Of a stretch of 62,002 nt of DNA, positions 1 through 6,741 are shown one piece after another. Origin of the DNA: an uncultured Eubacterium sp. (GTDB taxonomy: Bacteria > Bacillota > Clostridia > Peptostreptococcales > Anaerovoracaceae); contig CALCFD010000022.1 in the NCBI GenBank assembly GCA_937900695.1, forward strand, positions 1 to 62,002, in the 5' to 3' direction. Every line of letters begins with the position of its first letter. The first letter of the stretch is position 1. The translations under genes were made by a program, and so were the position numbers. The notes beneath the pieces were generated by a model that worked only from the letters and a program-made list of their open reading frames with translations, did not search any database and was not told the origin of the DNA.

Positions 1-62
1 AGGCAGTTAAAAACTGTCTCGCTAATAAAGTCTAACTTTTTGGGGTCACCTCATTTGTCTTG

Positions 63-90
63 TTGACAAAGGTTTTTATTATGCTATAAT
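63..90 (+). promoter_or_regulatory. feoA promoter
   Basis: A TTGACA box at 63-68 and a TATAAT box at 85-90 are separated by 16 bp. Both hexamers match the housekeeping sigma consensus exactly. Transcription would start near 97, upstream of feoA at 166. Confidence 0.8.
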
Positions 91-101
91 ATCATTATTA
101 A

Positions 102-120
102 TTAGTTAAAACTAACTAAC
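102..120 (+). promoter_or_regulatory. Candidate DtxR/IdeR-type metal-repressor operator before feoA
   Basis: The arms TTAGTT (102-107) and AACTAA (110-115) form an inverted repeat immediately downstream of the feoA -10 box, followed by a further CTAAC. The layout resembles the DtxR/IdeR consensus TTAGGTTAGSCTAACCTAA at about 11 of 19 positions. A similar element lies before feoB. A Fur box does not fit. No DtxR-family gene lies in the window, so the assignment is inferred from position and similarity. Confidence 0.4.
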
Positions 121-165
121 TGACTATAAGGTTAATAATACAGCATAAACAAACGAGGAGATAAA

Positions 166-381
166 ATGATGAAACTAACAGATGCGGATATAGGCCAGAC
201 TTATATGATTGAAAACATCATAACAGATGATGAAGAACTTAAAACTTTTTTGTTTAGATTAGGTTGTTATAGTGGAGAACCTATAACGGTTGTATCAAGA
301 TTAAAAAGTGGATGTGTCGTTTCTATAAAAGATGGTAGATATAATATAGATGACGGAATTGCAGATTCAATTATAGTATAG
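166..381 (+). CDS. feoA: Ferrous iron transport protein A (FeoA, SH3-like)
   Basis: This 71-residue cytosolic protein has the length and hydrophobic-glycine pattern of FeoA, the small SH3-like partner of the FeoB iron transporter. The ATG at 166 follows a GAGGAG ribosome binding site by a normal spacing; a second ATG directly after it is also possible. It lies 85 bp before feoB and shares its promoter, so it is the first gene of an iron-uptake operon. The sequence is acidic near the N-terminus and lacks cysteines other than two near the middle. FeoA is thought to modulate FeoB; the precise role is not settled. Identification rests on size, residue pattern and the adjacent feoB. Confidence 0.85.
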   Translation: MMKLTDADIGQTYMIENIITDDEELKTFLFRLGCYSGEPITVVSRLKSGCVVSIKDGRYNIDDGIADSIIV

Positions 382-402
382 GAAATTTTTTTAGAATTAA
401 GA

Positions 403-421
403 TTAGTTTTAATTAACTAAC
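403..421 (+). promoter_or_regulatory. Second TTAGTT/AACTAA inverted repeat, before feoB
   Basis: TTAGTT at 403-408 and AACTAA at 415-420 repeat the arms of the element before feoA, here with a 6-bp spacer. The repeat lies between feoA and feoB. It could be a second metal-repressor site, but its promoter is not obvious. Confidence 0.35.
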
Positions 422-466
422 AAAAAATTATTTAATAAATAAGATAAAAATAAAAGGAGGATATGG

Positions 467-2440
467 ATGAGAATTGCTTTTGCAGGAAATCCCAACAGTG
501 GTAAAACCACAATGTATAATGCTATTACGGGAAGAAATGAACATGTAGGAAACTGGGCTGGAGTTACAGTAGGAAAAAAAGAAAGTCAAATAAAAAAAGA
601 ATATAATAGTGAAGGAAAAGAAATCGTAGCGGTTGATTTACCTGGAGCATATTCCATGTCGCCATTTACACCAGAAGAAAGCATCACAAGAGATTTTATC
701 AAGGATGAAAAACCAGATGTAATTGTAAATATAGTTGATGCAACTAATTTAAGTCGAAGTTTATTTTTTACAACTCAGTTATTAGAATTAGGAATACCTG
801 TTGTTGTAGCATTAAATAAAAGTGATATTAACGAAAAACAGAAAACAAAGATAGATACTGAAAAATTGTCAAAAAAATTAAACTGTCCAGTATTTATGAC
901 AGTCTCAACAGATAACAAGGGGCTTAAGGAAGTAATGGCAGCAGCTATTAGAATAAGCGGTAAGGGACAGAAGGCTCCATATCTTCAAAAAGAGATAGAT
1001 CTTACAGATAAAGAAGCATCAATGGATGCTGATAAAAAAAGATTTAAATTTGTAAATGAAATAGTAGCAGATGTAGAAACACGAAAAGTTTTAACTAAGC
1101 ATGCTACATGGCAAGATAAATTAGATAAGATTCTTACAAATAAAATTTCTGGATTATTGATATTTGCAGCAGTAATGTTTGCAGTATTTGATATTTCACA
1201 GGTTAGGCTTGGACCATTTATTGCAGATTGGCTAGTTGGATGGATTGAGACATTTCAGGGATATGTAGCGGGGCTACTTGAAAACAGTTCTACATTTTTA
1301 CAAGCTCTTATTGCAGATGGTATAATTGGAGGAGTTGGAGCTGTTGTAGGATTTTTACCACTTGTAATGGTTATGTATTTCTTAATTGCCTTATTAGAAG
1401 ACTGTGGATATATGGCTCGAGTGAGTGTTGTAATGGATCCTATTTTTAAGAGAGTGGGTTTATCTGGTAAGTCTGTTATTCCATTTATCATTACGATTGG
1501 CTGTGGTATTCCAGGTATAATGGCAAGTAGAACCATAAGAGATGAAAGAGAGAGAAGAGCTACAGCAATGTTAGCTACATTTATGCCATGTGGAGCTAAG
1601 ATTCCTGTAATTGCGCTATTTGCAGGAGTTTTCTTCGATGATGCTTCATGGGTAAGTACACTGATGTATTTTGTTGGAATTTTATTAATATTCTTAGGTG
1701 CACTTTTAATTAAACAAATTACAGGACATAAATTAAAAAATTCATTTTTTATTATGGAAATGCCAGAATATAAAATTCCAAGTATTAAGAGAGCTGTTGG
1801 ATCTATGCTTTCAAGAGCTAAGGCATATATTATTAAGGCAGCAACAATTATTTTAGTATGTAATGCAGTTGTTCAGATTATGCAGAGCTTCGATTGGAAC
1901 TTTAAATTAGTTGCAGAAGGTATGGAAGATACTTCAATTTTAGCAAGTATTGCAGGTCCATTTGCATTTTTATTAATTCCTTTGGGATTTGGTGCATGGC
2001 AGCTTGCAGCAGCAGCTATTACTGGATTTATTGCAAAAGAAAATGTAGTTGGTACATTAGCGGTAGTATATAGTATGACAAATTTAATCAATGTAGATGA
2101 CTTTGCATTATTTGGAGGAGCGAGTGAAGTTGCAGCAACTATGGGATTAACATCAGCAGCTGCATTGGCATATTTAATGTTTAACTTATATACACCTCCA
2201 TGTTTTGCAGCAATAGGTGCTATGAATGCAGAATTACAAAGTAAAAAATGGCTATTTGGAGCAATAGGTCTTCAACTTGCTACAGGATATGTGGTTGCAT
2301 TTTTAGTGTATCAGATAGGTACAGTTGTGGCCACAGGAAGCATGGGAATGGCCTTTGTACCAGGATTAATTGCAGTTTTATTAATAGTAGCTATTATTAC
2401 AGGAATTGTTATTAGAGCTAAGAAAAAGGTAGGTGCTTAA
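467..2440 (+). CDS. feoB: Ferrous iron transporter FeoB
   Basis: FeoB imports Fe2+ across the cytoplasmic membrane under anaerobic conditions. The N-terminal G domain shows GNPNSGKTT (residues 7-15, G1), the GNWAGVTV segment (G2), DLPGAYS (G3) and NKSD (G4). A membrane domain with two Gate segments follows, including the conserved CGYMARV and the GCGIPG motif typical of the FeoB core. At 657 residues it is a normal length. The ATG at 467 is 6 bp after AGGAGG; an ATG at 463 is too close to that site. Two genes for FeoB-associated Cys-rich peptides follow directly, so feoA, feoB and these peptides form one unit. Confidence 0.97.
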   Translation: MRIAFAGNPNSGKTTMYNAITGRNEHVGNWAGVTVGKKESQIKKEYNSEGKEIVAVDLPGAYSMSPFTPEESITRDFIKDEKPDVIVNIVDATNLSRSLFFTTQLLELGIPVVVALNKSDINEKQKTKIDTEKLSKKLNCPVFMTVSTDNKGLKEVMAAAIRISGKGQKAPYLQKEIDLTDKEASMDADKKRFKFVNEIVADVETRKVLTKHATWQDKLDKILTNKISGLLIFAAVMFAVFDISQVRLGPFIADWLVGWIETFQGYVAGLLENSSTFLQALIADGIIGGVGAVVGFLPLVMVMYFLIALLEDCGYMARVSVVMDPIFKRVGLSGKSVIPFIITIGCGIPGIMASRTIRDERERRATAMLATFMPCGAKIPVIALFAGVFFDDASWVSTLMYFVGILLIFLGALLIKQITGHKLKNSFFIMEMPEYKIPSIKRAVGSMLSRAKAYIIKAATIILVCNAVVQIMQSFDWNFKLVAEGMEDTSILASIAGPFAFLLIPLGFGAWQLAAAAITGFIAKENVVGTLAVVYSMTNLINVDDFALFGGASEVAATMGLTSAAALAYLMFNLYTPPCFAAIGAMNAELQSKKWLFGAIGLQLATGYVVAFLVYQIGTVVATGSMGMAFVPGLIAVLLIVAIITGIVIRAKKKVGA

Positions 2441-2441
2441 T

Positions 2442-2603
2442 ATGTCAAATGTATTAGCAATATTAGCATTGATATTGGTATTAGGTGGAGCTATTACTTA
2501 TATAGTTAAGTCAAAGAAAAATGGCGTTAAGTGTATTGGTTGTCCATCATGTAAAAGTTGTAGTAGTAAAAAAAATGAAAATAGCTGCAACTGTAATAAT
2601 TAG
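2442..2603 (+). CDS. FeoB-associated Cys-rich membrane protein, copy 1
   Basis: A 53-residue protein starts one base after the feoB stop codon. It has an N-terminal membrane helix (about residues 3-22), a basic stretch, then a cysteine-rich tail with CIGCPSCKSC and a final CNC. This is the layout of the FeoB_associated family found after feoB in many Firmicutes. The function is not established; metal handling at the FeoB exit is a reasonable guess from the cysteines. The tight junction with feoB suggests translational coupling. Confidence 0.85.
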   Translation: MSNVLAILALILVLGGAITYIVKSKKNGVKCIGCPSCKSCSSKKNENSCNCNN

Positions 2604-2668
2604 TTTGTTTAATATAAGCCCTAAGATGGTATTATATAAATATATTATAAATACCGAAAGGAACTATT

Positions 2669-2830
2669 ATGGCAAATATAGTTATAATAATTATACTTAT
2701 AACATCGATAGCTTTAGTTATAAAAAGTATGATTAAGAGAAAGAAACAAGGTAAGAGTCTAGGATGCGGAGGAAATTGTGAAAACTGTGCAGGGACTTGT
2801 AACTGTAAAATAAAATATGATAATCATTAA
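2669..2830 (+). CDS. FeoB-associated Cys-rich membrane protein, copy 2
   Basis: A second 53-residue protein follows 65 bp later behind a GAAAGGAAC ribosome binding site. It has a membrane helix (residues 3-18), a KRKKQGK segment, and a tail containing CGGNCENC and CNC. It has the same architecture as the preceding peptide, but the sequences have diverged, so the pair looks like an old tandem duplication. The CGGNCENCAG core is the more typical one for the family. It is probably in the feo operon, which ends at the hairpin at 2874. Confidence 0.85.
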   Translation: MANIVIIIILITSIALVIKSMIKRKKQGKSLGCGGNCENCAGTCNCKIKYDNH

Positions 2831-2873
2831 TAAAATCATTTATAAATAATCCTTTTGTTTGTTTAGTGTAAAA

Positions 2874-2902
2874 AGAGCGTAGTTATAGCTACGTTCTTTT
2901 TT
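2874..2902 (+). terminator. Terminator of the feo operon
   Basis: AGAGCGTAG (2874-2882) pairs with CTACGTTCT (2889-2897, one G-U pair), followed by a run of T. Confidence 0.85.
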
Positions 2903-2995
2903 ATATTTATATATAAATTATTTTTTAGTATCAATTTATTAAAATTGTAATATAATAGTGAATATAAATATAAAAATAAATAGGGAGTGGCTTAT

Positions 2996-3703
2996 ATGAT
3001 AACTAAACGTAAAATATTAGTAGTAGATGATGACTATGAAATAAGAAGAGCTATTAGCATGCTTCTAGCAAGAGAAGATTATCAAATAGTTGAGGCAAAA
3101 GATGGAATAGAGGCTCTTGAAATAATCGATGATGATTTTGACTTGGTTATTTTAGATGTTATGATGCCACAAAAGGATGGCATAGAAACTTGTGAAGAAA
3201 TTAGAGAAATGTATTCTATGCCTATTTTATTTTTGACAGCAAAATCAACAGAGTATGATAAGTACAAAGGATTTTTAGCAGGAGGAGATGATTATATATC
3301 AAAGCCATTCTCGTCAATAGAACTTCTTGCAAGAGTAGCTGCTATGATAAGGAGATATAATGTTTATAGAGGCAAAAGAAAAGAGCCAGATGAAAATAAA
3401 ATTATTATAAATGAAATGGTTATAGACTTGGATAATTCTAAGGCTTATATAGGAAAAGAAGAACTAAAGTTAACCAATACAGAATATAGAATTTTAGTAT
3501 TATTGGCCGAAAATCCTAATAAAGTATTTACTATTGAAGAAATTTATGAGGAAATTTGGAGTGAAAGATATGTATTTTCTGTAAATGGCACTGTCATGGT
3601 TCATATTAAAAATCTTCGTAATAAAATTGAGGAAATAAGCAAGTGTAAGTTTGTTAAAAATGTTTGGGGAAAGGGTTATTGTATTGAAAAGATTGGAACG
3701 TAA
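2996..3703 (+). CDS. OmpR/PhoB-family response regulator
   Basis: An N-terminal receiver domain shows the acidic pair near residues 12-13, phospho-acceptor D54 in LVILDVMMP, the LFLTAK threonine and the SKPF lysine. A winged-helix DNA-binding domain fills the C-terminal third (ending in HIKNLRNKI and WGKGY). The ATG at 2996 is preferred, 5 bp after AGGGAGTGG; a GTG at 2987 lies inside that ribosome binding site. The gene overlaps the kinase gene that follows, so the two form a two-component pair. OmpR-type regulators bind tandem direct repeats, and 10-bp repeats occur just downstream at 5003, 5861 and 6606. I infer these are its targets. The signal is unknown. Confidence 0.93.
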   Translation: MITKRKILVVDDDYEIRRAISMLLAREDYQIVEAKDGIEALEIIDDDFDLVILDVMMPQKDGIETCEEIREMYSMPILFLTAKSTEYDKYKGFLAGGDDYISKPFSSIELLARVAAMIRRYNVYRGKRKEPDENKIIINEMVIDLDNSKAYIGKEELKLTNTEYRILVLLAENPNKVFTIEEIYEEIWSERYVFSVNGTVMVHIKNLRNKIEEISKCKFVKNVWGKGYCIEKIGT

Positions 3704-4994
3704 AAGTCTGAGAAAAGAAATTTTTATGATGAGCTTTATTGCTTTATGTATGGCAGCGGTATTTTATTTTGCAGCAAGTTATACTAGCTCGTATATGTTA
3801 GATAATTATTGGAATACTAAGGAACACATTAAAAATCTTGAAAACACTAAAGCTAAGGAGCTCCAAGATTATGTAACAAATCATAAATTGTCTATTAATG
3901 ATATGGAACAGGTGGATGATTGGGTATATAATAATGACACGATTTTTATAAAAATGTTTGTAAATAACAATTTAGTGTATGATACTCTTTACGGACTTAT
4001 TGCTGATGACGGTATGGCTATTCCAGAACAAATAAATGATATAAAAAACCTAAAATTTTATACTATAAAGTTTTCTGATGGTGAAGCTAAAACTATTTTT
4101 ACAGGGGTTGATGATTATGATATTTATGTATTTATGGATTATGTAGTATTGATAATATCTTTTATAGTATTTTTGATCATTTTAACTATAGGTATAAGTA
4201 AAAAAGTAAAATATGTTTCAGAAATTGCTGATGATTTGCATGAAATTGTTTTTTCTCTTGAACATCCTGTAAGGATAAAGGGCAATGATGAGCTTACTTA
4301 TGTAGCAGAAAGCATTAATTATTTGAGAGAATCGATTATAGAAAAAATAGAAAGTGAAAAATTAGCATATAAATCTAATATGAAGCTTATTACTTCGCTA
4401 TCTCATGATATTAGAACACCTCTTACTTCAATAATCGCATATTTAGAACTTGTTAGTACAGATGATAAAATTGATAATGAAAATCGAAAAAATGTTAATA
4501 TATCCTTGGACAGGGCATATAGATTAAAAGAAATGACAGATCAGCTTTTTGAACATTTTTTACTTGATTCAGAGGATTATAAGGCTGCTTTAGAAAAAGT
4601 AAATGGCAATGAGCTTATAGTACAATTTGTAGAAGAGTATCTTTATGATCTAGAAATTAAAGGAATAAAAATTATAAGAAGTATTAATGATGTAAAATCC
4701 ATACTAAATATAAATATAGCTTTGGTAGGCAGATTATTTGATAATATATATTCAAATATCAACAAGTATGCAGATTTATCTAAACCAATTTATGTGGAAT
4801 ACGGTATTAGTGATGATTATTTATTTGTATCTTTTAAAAATCATAAGGCTAAAGAAATAGATAAGAAAAATTCGACTAATATAGGACTTAAAAATTGCAA
4901 ATCTATAATAGAGATTCATAAGGGCAAAATTGAGATTAAAAATTTAGAGGAGACTTTTGAAGTAAGAGTATTTCTTCCTATAAAAGCAAAATAA
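3684..4994 (+). CDS. Sensor histidine kinase
   Basis: The kinase partner of the preceding regulator. It has two membrane helices (about residues 15-38 and 152-172) flanking an extracytoplasmic loop of roughly 110 residues, a linker, the phospho-acceptor box SLSHDIRTP (H241), an N-box FDNIYSNINKYA and a C-terminal GLKNCKSI segment. The usual DxGxG (G1) motif is not recognisable; the corresponding stretch reads FVSFKNHKAKE. A TTG start at 3684, 8 bp after GGGGAAAGGG, is chosen; the reading frame stays open upstream, and an ATG at 3726 would cut into the first helix. The coding overlap of about 20 bases with the regulator implies coupled translation. Confidence 0.88.
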   Translation: MKRLERKSLRKEIFMMSFIALCMAAVFYFAASYTSSYMLDNYWNTKEHIKNLENTKAKELQDYVTNHKLSINDMEQVDDWVYNNDTIFIKMFVNNNLVYDTLYGLIADDGMAIPEQINDIKNLKFYTIKFSDGEAKTIFTGVDDYDIYVFMDYVVLIISFIVFLIILTIGISKKVKYVSEIADDLHEIVFSLEHPVRIKGNDELTYVAESINYLRESIIEKIESEKLAYKSNMKLITSLSHDIRTPLTSIIAYLELVSTDDKIDNENRKNVNISLDRAYRLKEMTDQLFEHFLLDSEDYKAALEKVNGNELIVQFVEEYLYDLEIKGIKIIRSINDVKSILNINIALVGRLFDNIYSNINKYADLSKPIYVEYGISDDYLFVSFKNHKAKEIDKKNSTNIGLKNCKSIIEIHKGKIEIKNLEETFEVRVFLPIKAK

Positions 4995-5000
4995 AATGAA

Positions 5001-5039
5001 AAATCTTTAGAATTCTTTAGAATTTTAAAGATTTTTTTT
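5001..5039 (+). terminator. Terminator of the two-component operon, overlapping a repeat-type regulatory site
   Basis: Positions 5001-5015 pair with 5020-5034 over 15 bp with a single G-U pair and a TTTA loop, followed by a run of T. The stop codon of the kinase gene lies 6 bp upstream. The same bases contain the three 10-bp repeats described at 5003-5032. Confidence 0.85.
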
Positions 5040-5058
5040 ATGAAATTTGTTGTAGAAT
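5003..5058 (+). promoter_or_regulatory. Triple 10-bp repeat promoter, site 1
   Basis: Three consecutive 10-mers lie at 5003-5012 (ATCTTTAGAA), 5013-5022 (TTCTTTAGAA) and 5023-5032 (TTTTAAAGAT). A -10 box TAGAAT lies at 5053-5058, 20 bp downstream, and the gene at 5081 follows. The same design occurs at 5861, 6606 and 46871. Confidence 0.6.
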
Positions 5059-5080
5059 ATAACAAAAGGAGAAATGAAAA

Positions 5081-5830
5081 ATGGAAAGAAAGAAATTTTA
5101 TCTATCTATATTGATAGTGTTTTTACTATTTTTAACCATTGGTTGTTATTTCAAATACTACGAAAATATAACTTTTGCAGGAAAAAATAAGATTGTAAAA
5201 ATTAGCGATATGGATGAACTTAATAAAAAGAAGAAGAAAACAGCTTTTATTTATGTAGGTAATGATAGAAGCAAAACAGCTTTAGATATAAAAAGTATTT
5301 TAAGGGAAACAGTTAAAAAGTATAATGTTGATTTGTATTATATAGATACAGATATAGTAGAATCTAAAAAAAATAGCATGATTCAATTTAAGAAAAATGA
5401 TCCGCCAAGACTTATAAGTGTTAGAGATAATAGAATTAATGGAGAGATAGTTTTTACAGATGAATTATCAAAAAGTATGGTGGAACAAATTGTTGATTTT
5501 AGAGTAAGTGATGTGGTAGATAAAACCTATAATATAAGATCTTTTAACTTAATAGAACATGTAACTATAATAGGTCTTTTGTTTTTATTTATAGATAATA
5601 TTATGAAATCAAAAAAGACAAGTATTAAAGAAATAATTATAAATACAATTTTAAACTGCACATTTATAGTTACAACTCTTTATGGCATAACTTGTAAAGC
5701 TACATATGTGGATATTATGAATTTATCAATAAATATTATGTCATTTGAAATAATACTTGGGATTATACTAGCGATAGCTAATACAATTTTATGTGTAAAA
5801 AATGTAAATAAATATGAGGAAACAAATTAA
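5081..5830 (+). CDS. Membrane protein with thioredoxin-like extracytoplasmic region, unknown function
   Basis: I do not recognise a named family. The 249 residues start with a membrane anchor (about 8-26). Then comes a soluble region of about 130 residues whose pattern (TAFIYVGNDRSK, then DLYYIDTD, then a PPRLISVRDN turn) resembles a thioredoxin fold, and three further membrane helices (about 158-175, 188-207, 218-238). There is no CxxC, so redox activity is unlikely. The ATG at 5081 follows AAAAGGAG. It lies directly downstream of the sensor kinase behind its own repeat-type promoter, so it may take part in signal perception or in the response. The fold assignment is an inference. Confidence 0.6.
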   Translation: MERKKFYLSILIVFLLFLTIGCYFKYYENITFAGKNKIVKISDMDELNKKKKKTAFIYVGNDRSKTALDIKSILRETVKKYNVDLYYIDTDIVESKKNSMIQFKKNDPPRLISVRDNRINGEIVFTDELSKSMVEQIVDFRVSDVVDKTYNIRSFNLIEHVTIIGLLFLFIDNIMKSKKTSIKEIIINTILNCTFIVTTLYGITCKATYVDIMNLSINIMSFEIILGIILAIANTILCVKNVNKYEETN

Positions 5831-5860
5831 TATCCATAATATGGTAATAATCTGTTGAAA

Positions 5861-5917
5861 ATCTTAATAATTCTTAATAATTCTATAGATTGTATATGTA
5901 GGTATTTATAGTAAAAT
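5861..5917 (+). promoter_or_regulatory. Triple 10-bp repeat promoter, site 2
   Basis: The repeats are ATCTTAATAA (5861-5870), TTCTTAATAA (5871-5880) and TTCTATAGAT (5881-5890). A -10 box TAAAAT lies at 5912-5917, 21 bp further on. It would drive the short transcript that ends at the hairpin at 6057-6092. Confidence 0.55.
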
Positions 5918-5923
5918 AATATT

Positions 5924-6092
5924 ATAACATCAAAGGAACTAAAGGGTGTTTACATGAGGGGGATTAGAATATATTGTAAGGCATGGCGTAGAGGGGGGGA
6001 TGCCTTACAGTAAACTTAGTCGTTCAACAATTTTTTATGTTTATCATAATATCTCCAAAAAAGAAGCTTCAAAATTTTGAAGCTTCTTTTTT
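5924..6092 (+). ncRNA. Candidate short transcript with G-rich hairpin loop (possible sRNA or 19-residue peptide mRNA)
   Basis: A promoter-like element ends at 5917 and a strong terminator ends at 6092, leaving a transcript of about 170 bases with no large gene. It holds a perfect 9-bp stem (GTAAGGCAT 5976-5984 with ATGCCTTAC 6000-6008) whose 15-base loop ends in seven G. A 19-codon frame at 5954-6013 (MRGIRIYCKAWRRGGDALQ) follows an AAAGGG ribosome binding site by 7-8 bp, so it may encode a peptide. The bases GAGGGGGAT at 5957-5965 are exactly complementary to the loop of the candidate sRNA at 46574-46645. Whether RNA or peptide is the product cannot be told from sequence. Confidence 0.4.
6057..6092. 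terminator. Bidirectional terminator
   Basis: A perfect palindrome: A-run, GAAGCTTC (6063-6070), AAAATTTT, GAAGCTTC (6079-6086), T-run. It serves both the short plus-strand transcript and the convergent thioesterase gene. Confidence 0.88.
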
Positions 6093-6094
6093 GA

Positions 6095-6514
6095 TTAATC
6101 TTTAATACTATTTATGATAATTTCATAGATATCTGGAAATTGTTTTTTCATGCGAATTGGTTTTCCATTATTATCGATAAATCCATGAGTTGAAGAGCCA
6201 GTAGTGCAAATTTGCCCTGTTGCAGTTTTTTTTATTTCATAGTATACCTCAAGGCGCACACCTGTAAAGGATACAAGATTTGCAGTTATTTCAACTTCTT
6301 CATTAAATAAAACGGGATGGATGTATTTACAATTCATTGTAAGTACAGGAGATATTATGCCCATGGCTTCAAGTTTGTCATAACCTAGACCTAACTGTTC
6401 TAAAACATCTACTCTAGCTTCTTCAAACCAACGTATGTAGTTGCTATGATGGATAATCCCCATTTTATCTGTTTCGTAGTATCTTGCTTTTATTATCAAT
6501 GGTTTAATCTTCAT
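6095..6514 (-). CDS. Acyl-CoA thioesterase, YbgC/4-hydroxybenzoyl-CoA type
   Basis: A 139-residue hotdog-fold protein. The N-terminal motif RYYETDKMGIIHHSNYIRWFEEAR is split across residues 11-34 and carries the catalytic D16 of the 4-hydroxybenzoyl-CoA thioesterase family. Such enzymes hydrolyse short or medium acyl-CoA thioesters in the cytosol; the substrate here is not known. The start follows GGAAG on the minus strand. The gene is monocistronic, convergent with the short transcript to its left and divergent from the secreted-protein locus to its right. Confidence 0.88.
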   Translation of the reverse strand: MKIKPLIIKARYYETDKMGIIHHSNYIRWFEEARVDVLEQLGLGYDKLEAMGIISPVLTMNCKYIHPVLFNEEVEITANLVSFTGVRLEVYYEIKKTATGQICTTGSSTHGFIDNNGKPIRMKKQFPDIYEIIINSIKD

Positions 6515-6605
6515 ATTTCTAACTTCCTTTCATATGATATACATTTTAACACATAGTAAAGCATAGGAAAATGGTAATATATGCAATAAATGGAAAAAAC
6601 AAGAT

Positions 6606-6662
6606 TTCTTAAGAAATCTTAAGAATTTTAGAGATAGACATTGAAGATATATGAGATATACT
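6606..6662 (+). promoter_or_regulatory. Triple 10-bp repeat promoter, site 3
   Basis: The repeats are TTCTTAAGAA (6606-6615), ATCTTAAGAA (6616-6625) and TTTTAGAGAT (6626-6635). A -10 box TATACT follows at 6657-6662, 21 bp later. It precedes the secreted-protein gene at 6742. Confidence 0.55.
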
Positions 6663-6741
6663 TAATTTAACACTTTGCAAAGTTTGATAATTAATAAATA
6701 TGTAATGATTAAAATTAATGATGAAAAAGAAAGGATTTAAA

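Noticed and set aside
1..60. GGCAGTT/AACTGTC hairpin at the window start as a terminator
   Set aside because: No T-run follows and the upstream sequence is missing.
2521..2736. 71-codon frame after feoB
   Set aside because: It is out of frame with the two Cys-rich peptides, which have good starts, cysteine motifs and family resemblance.
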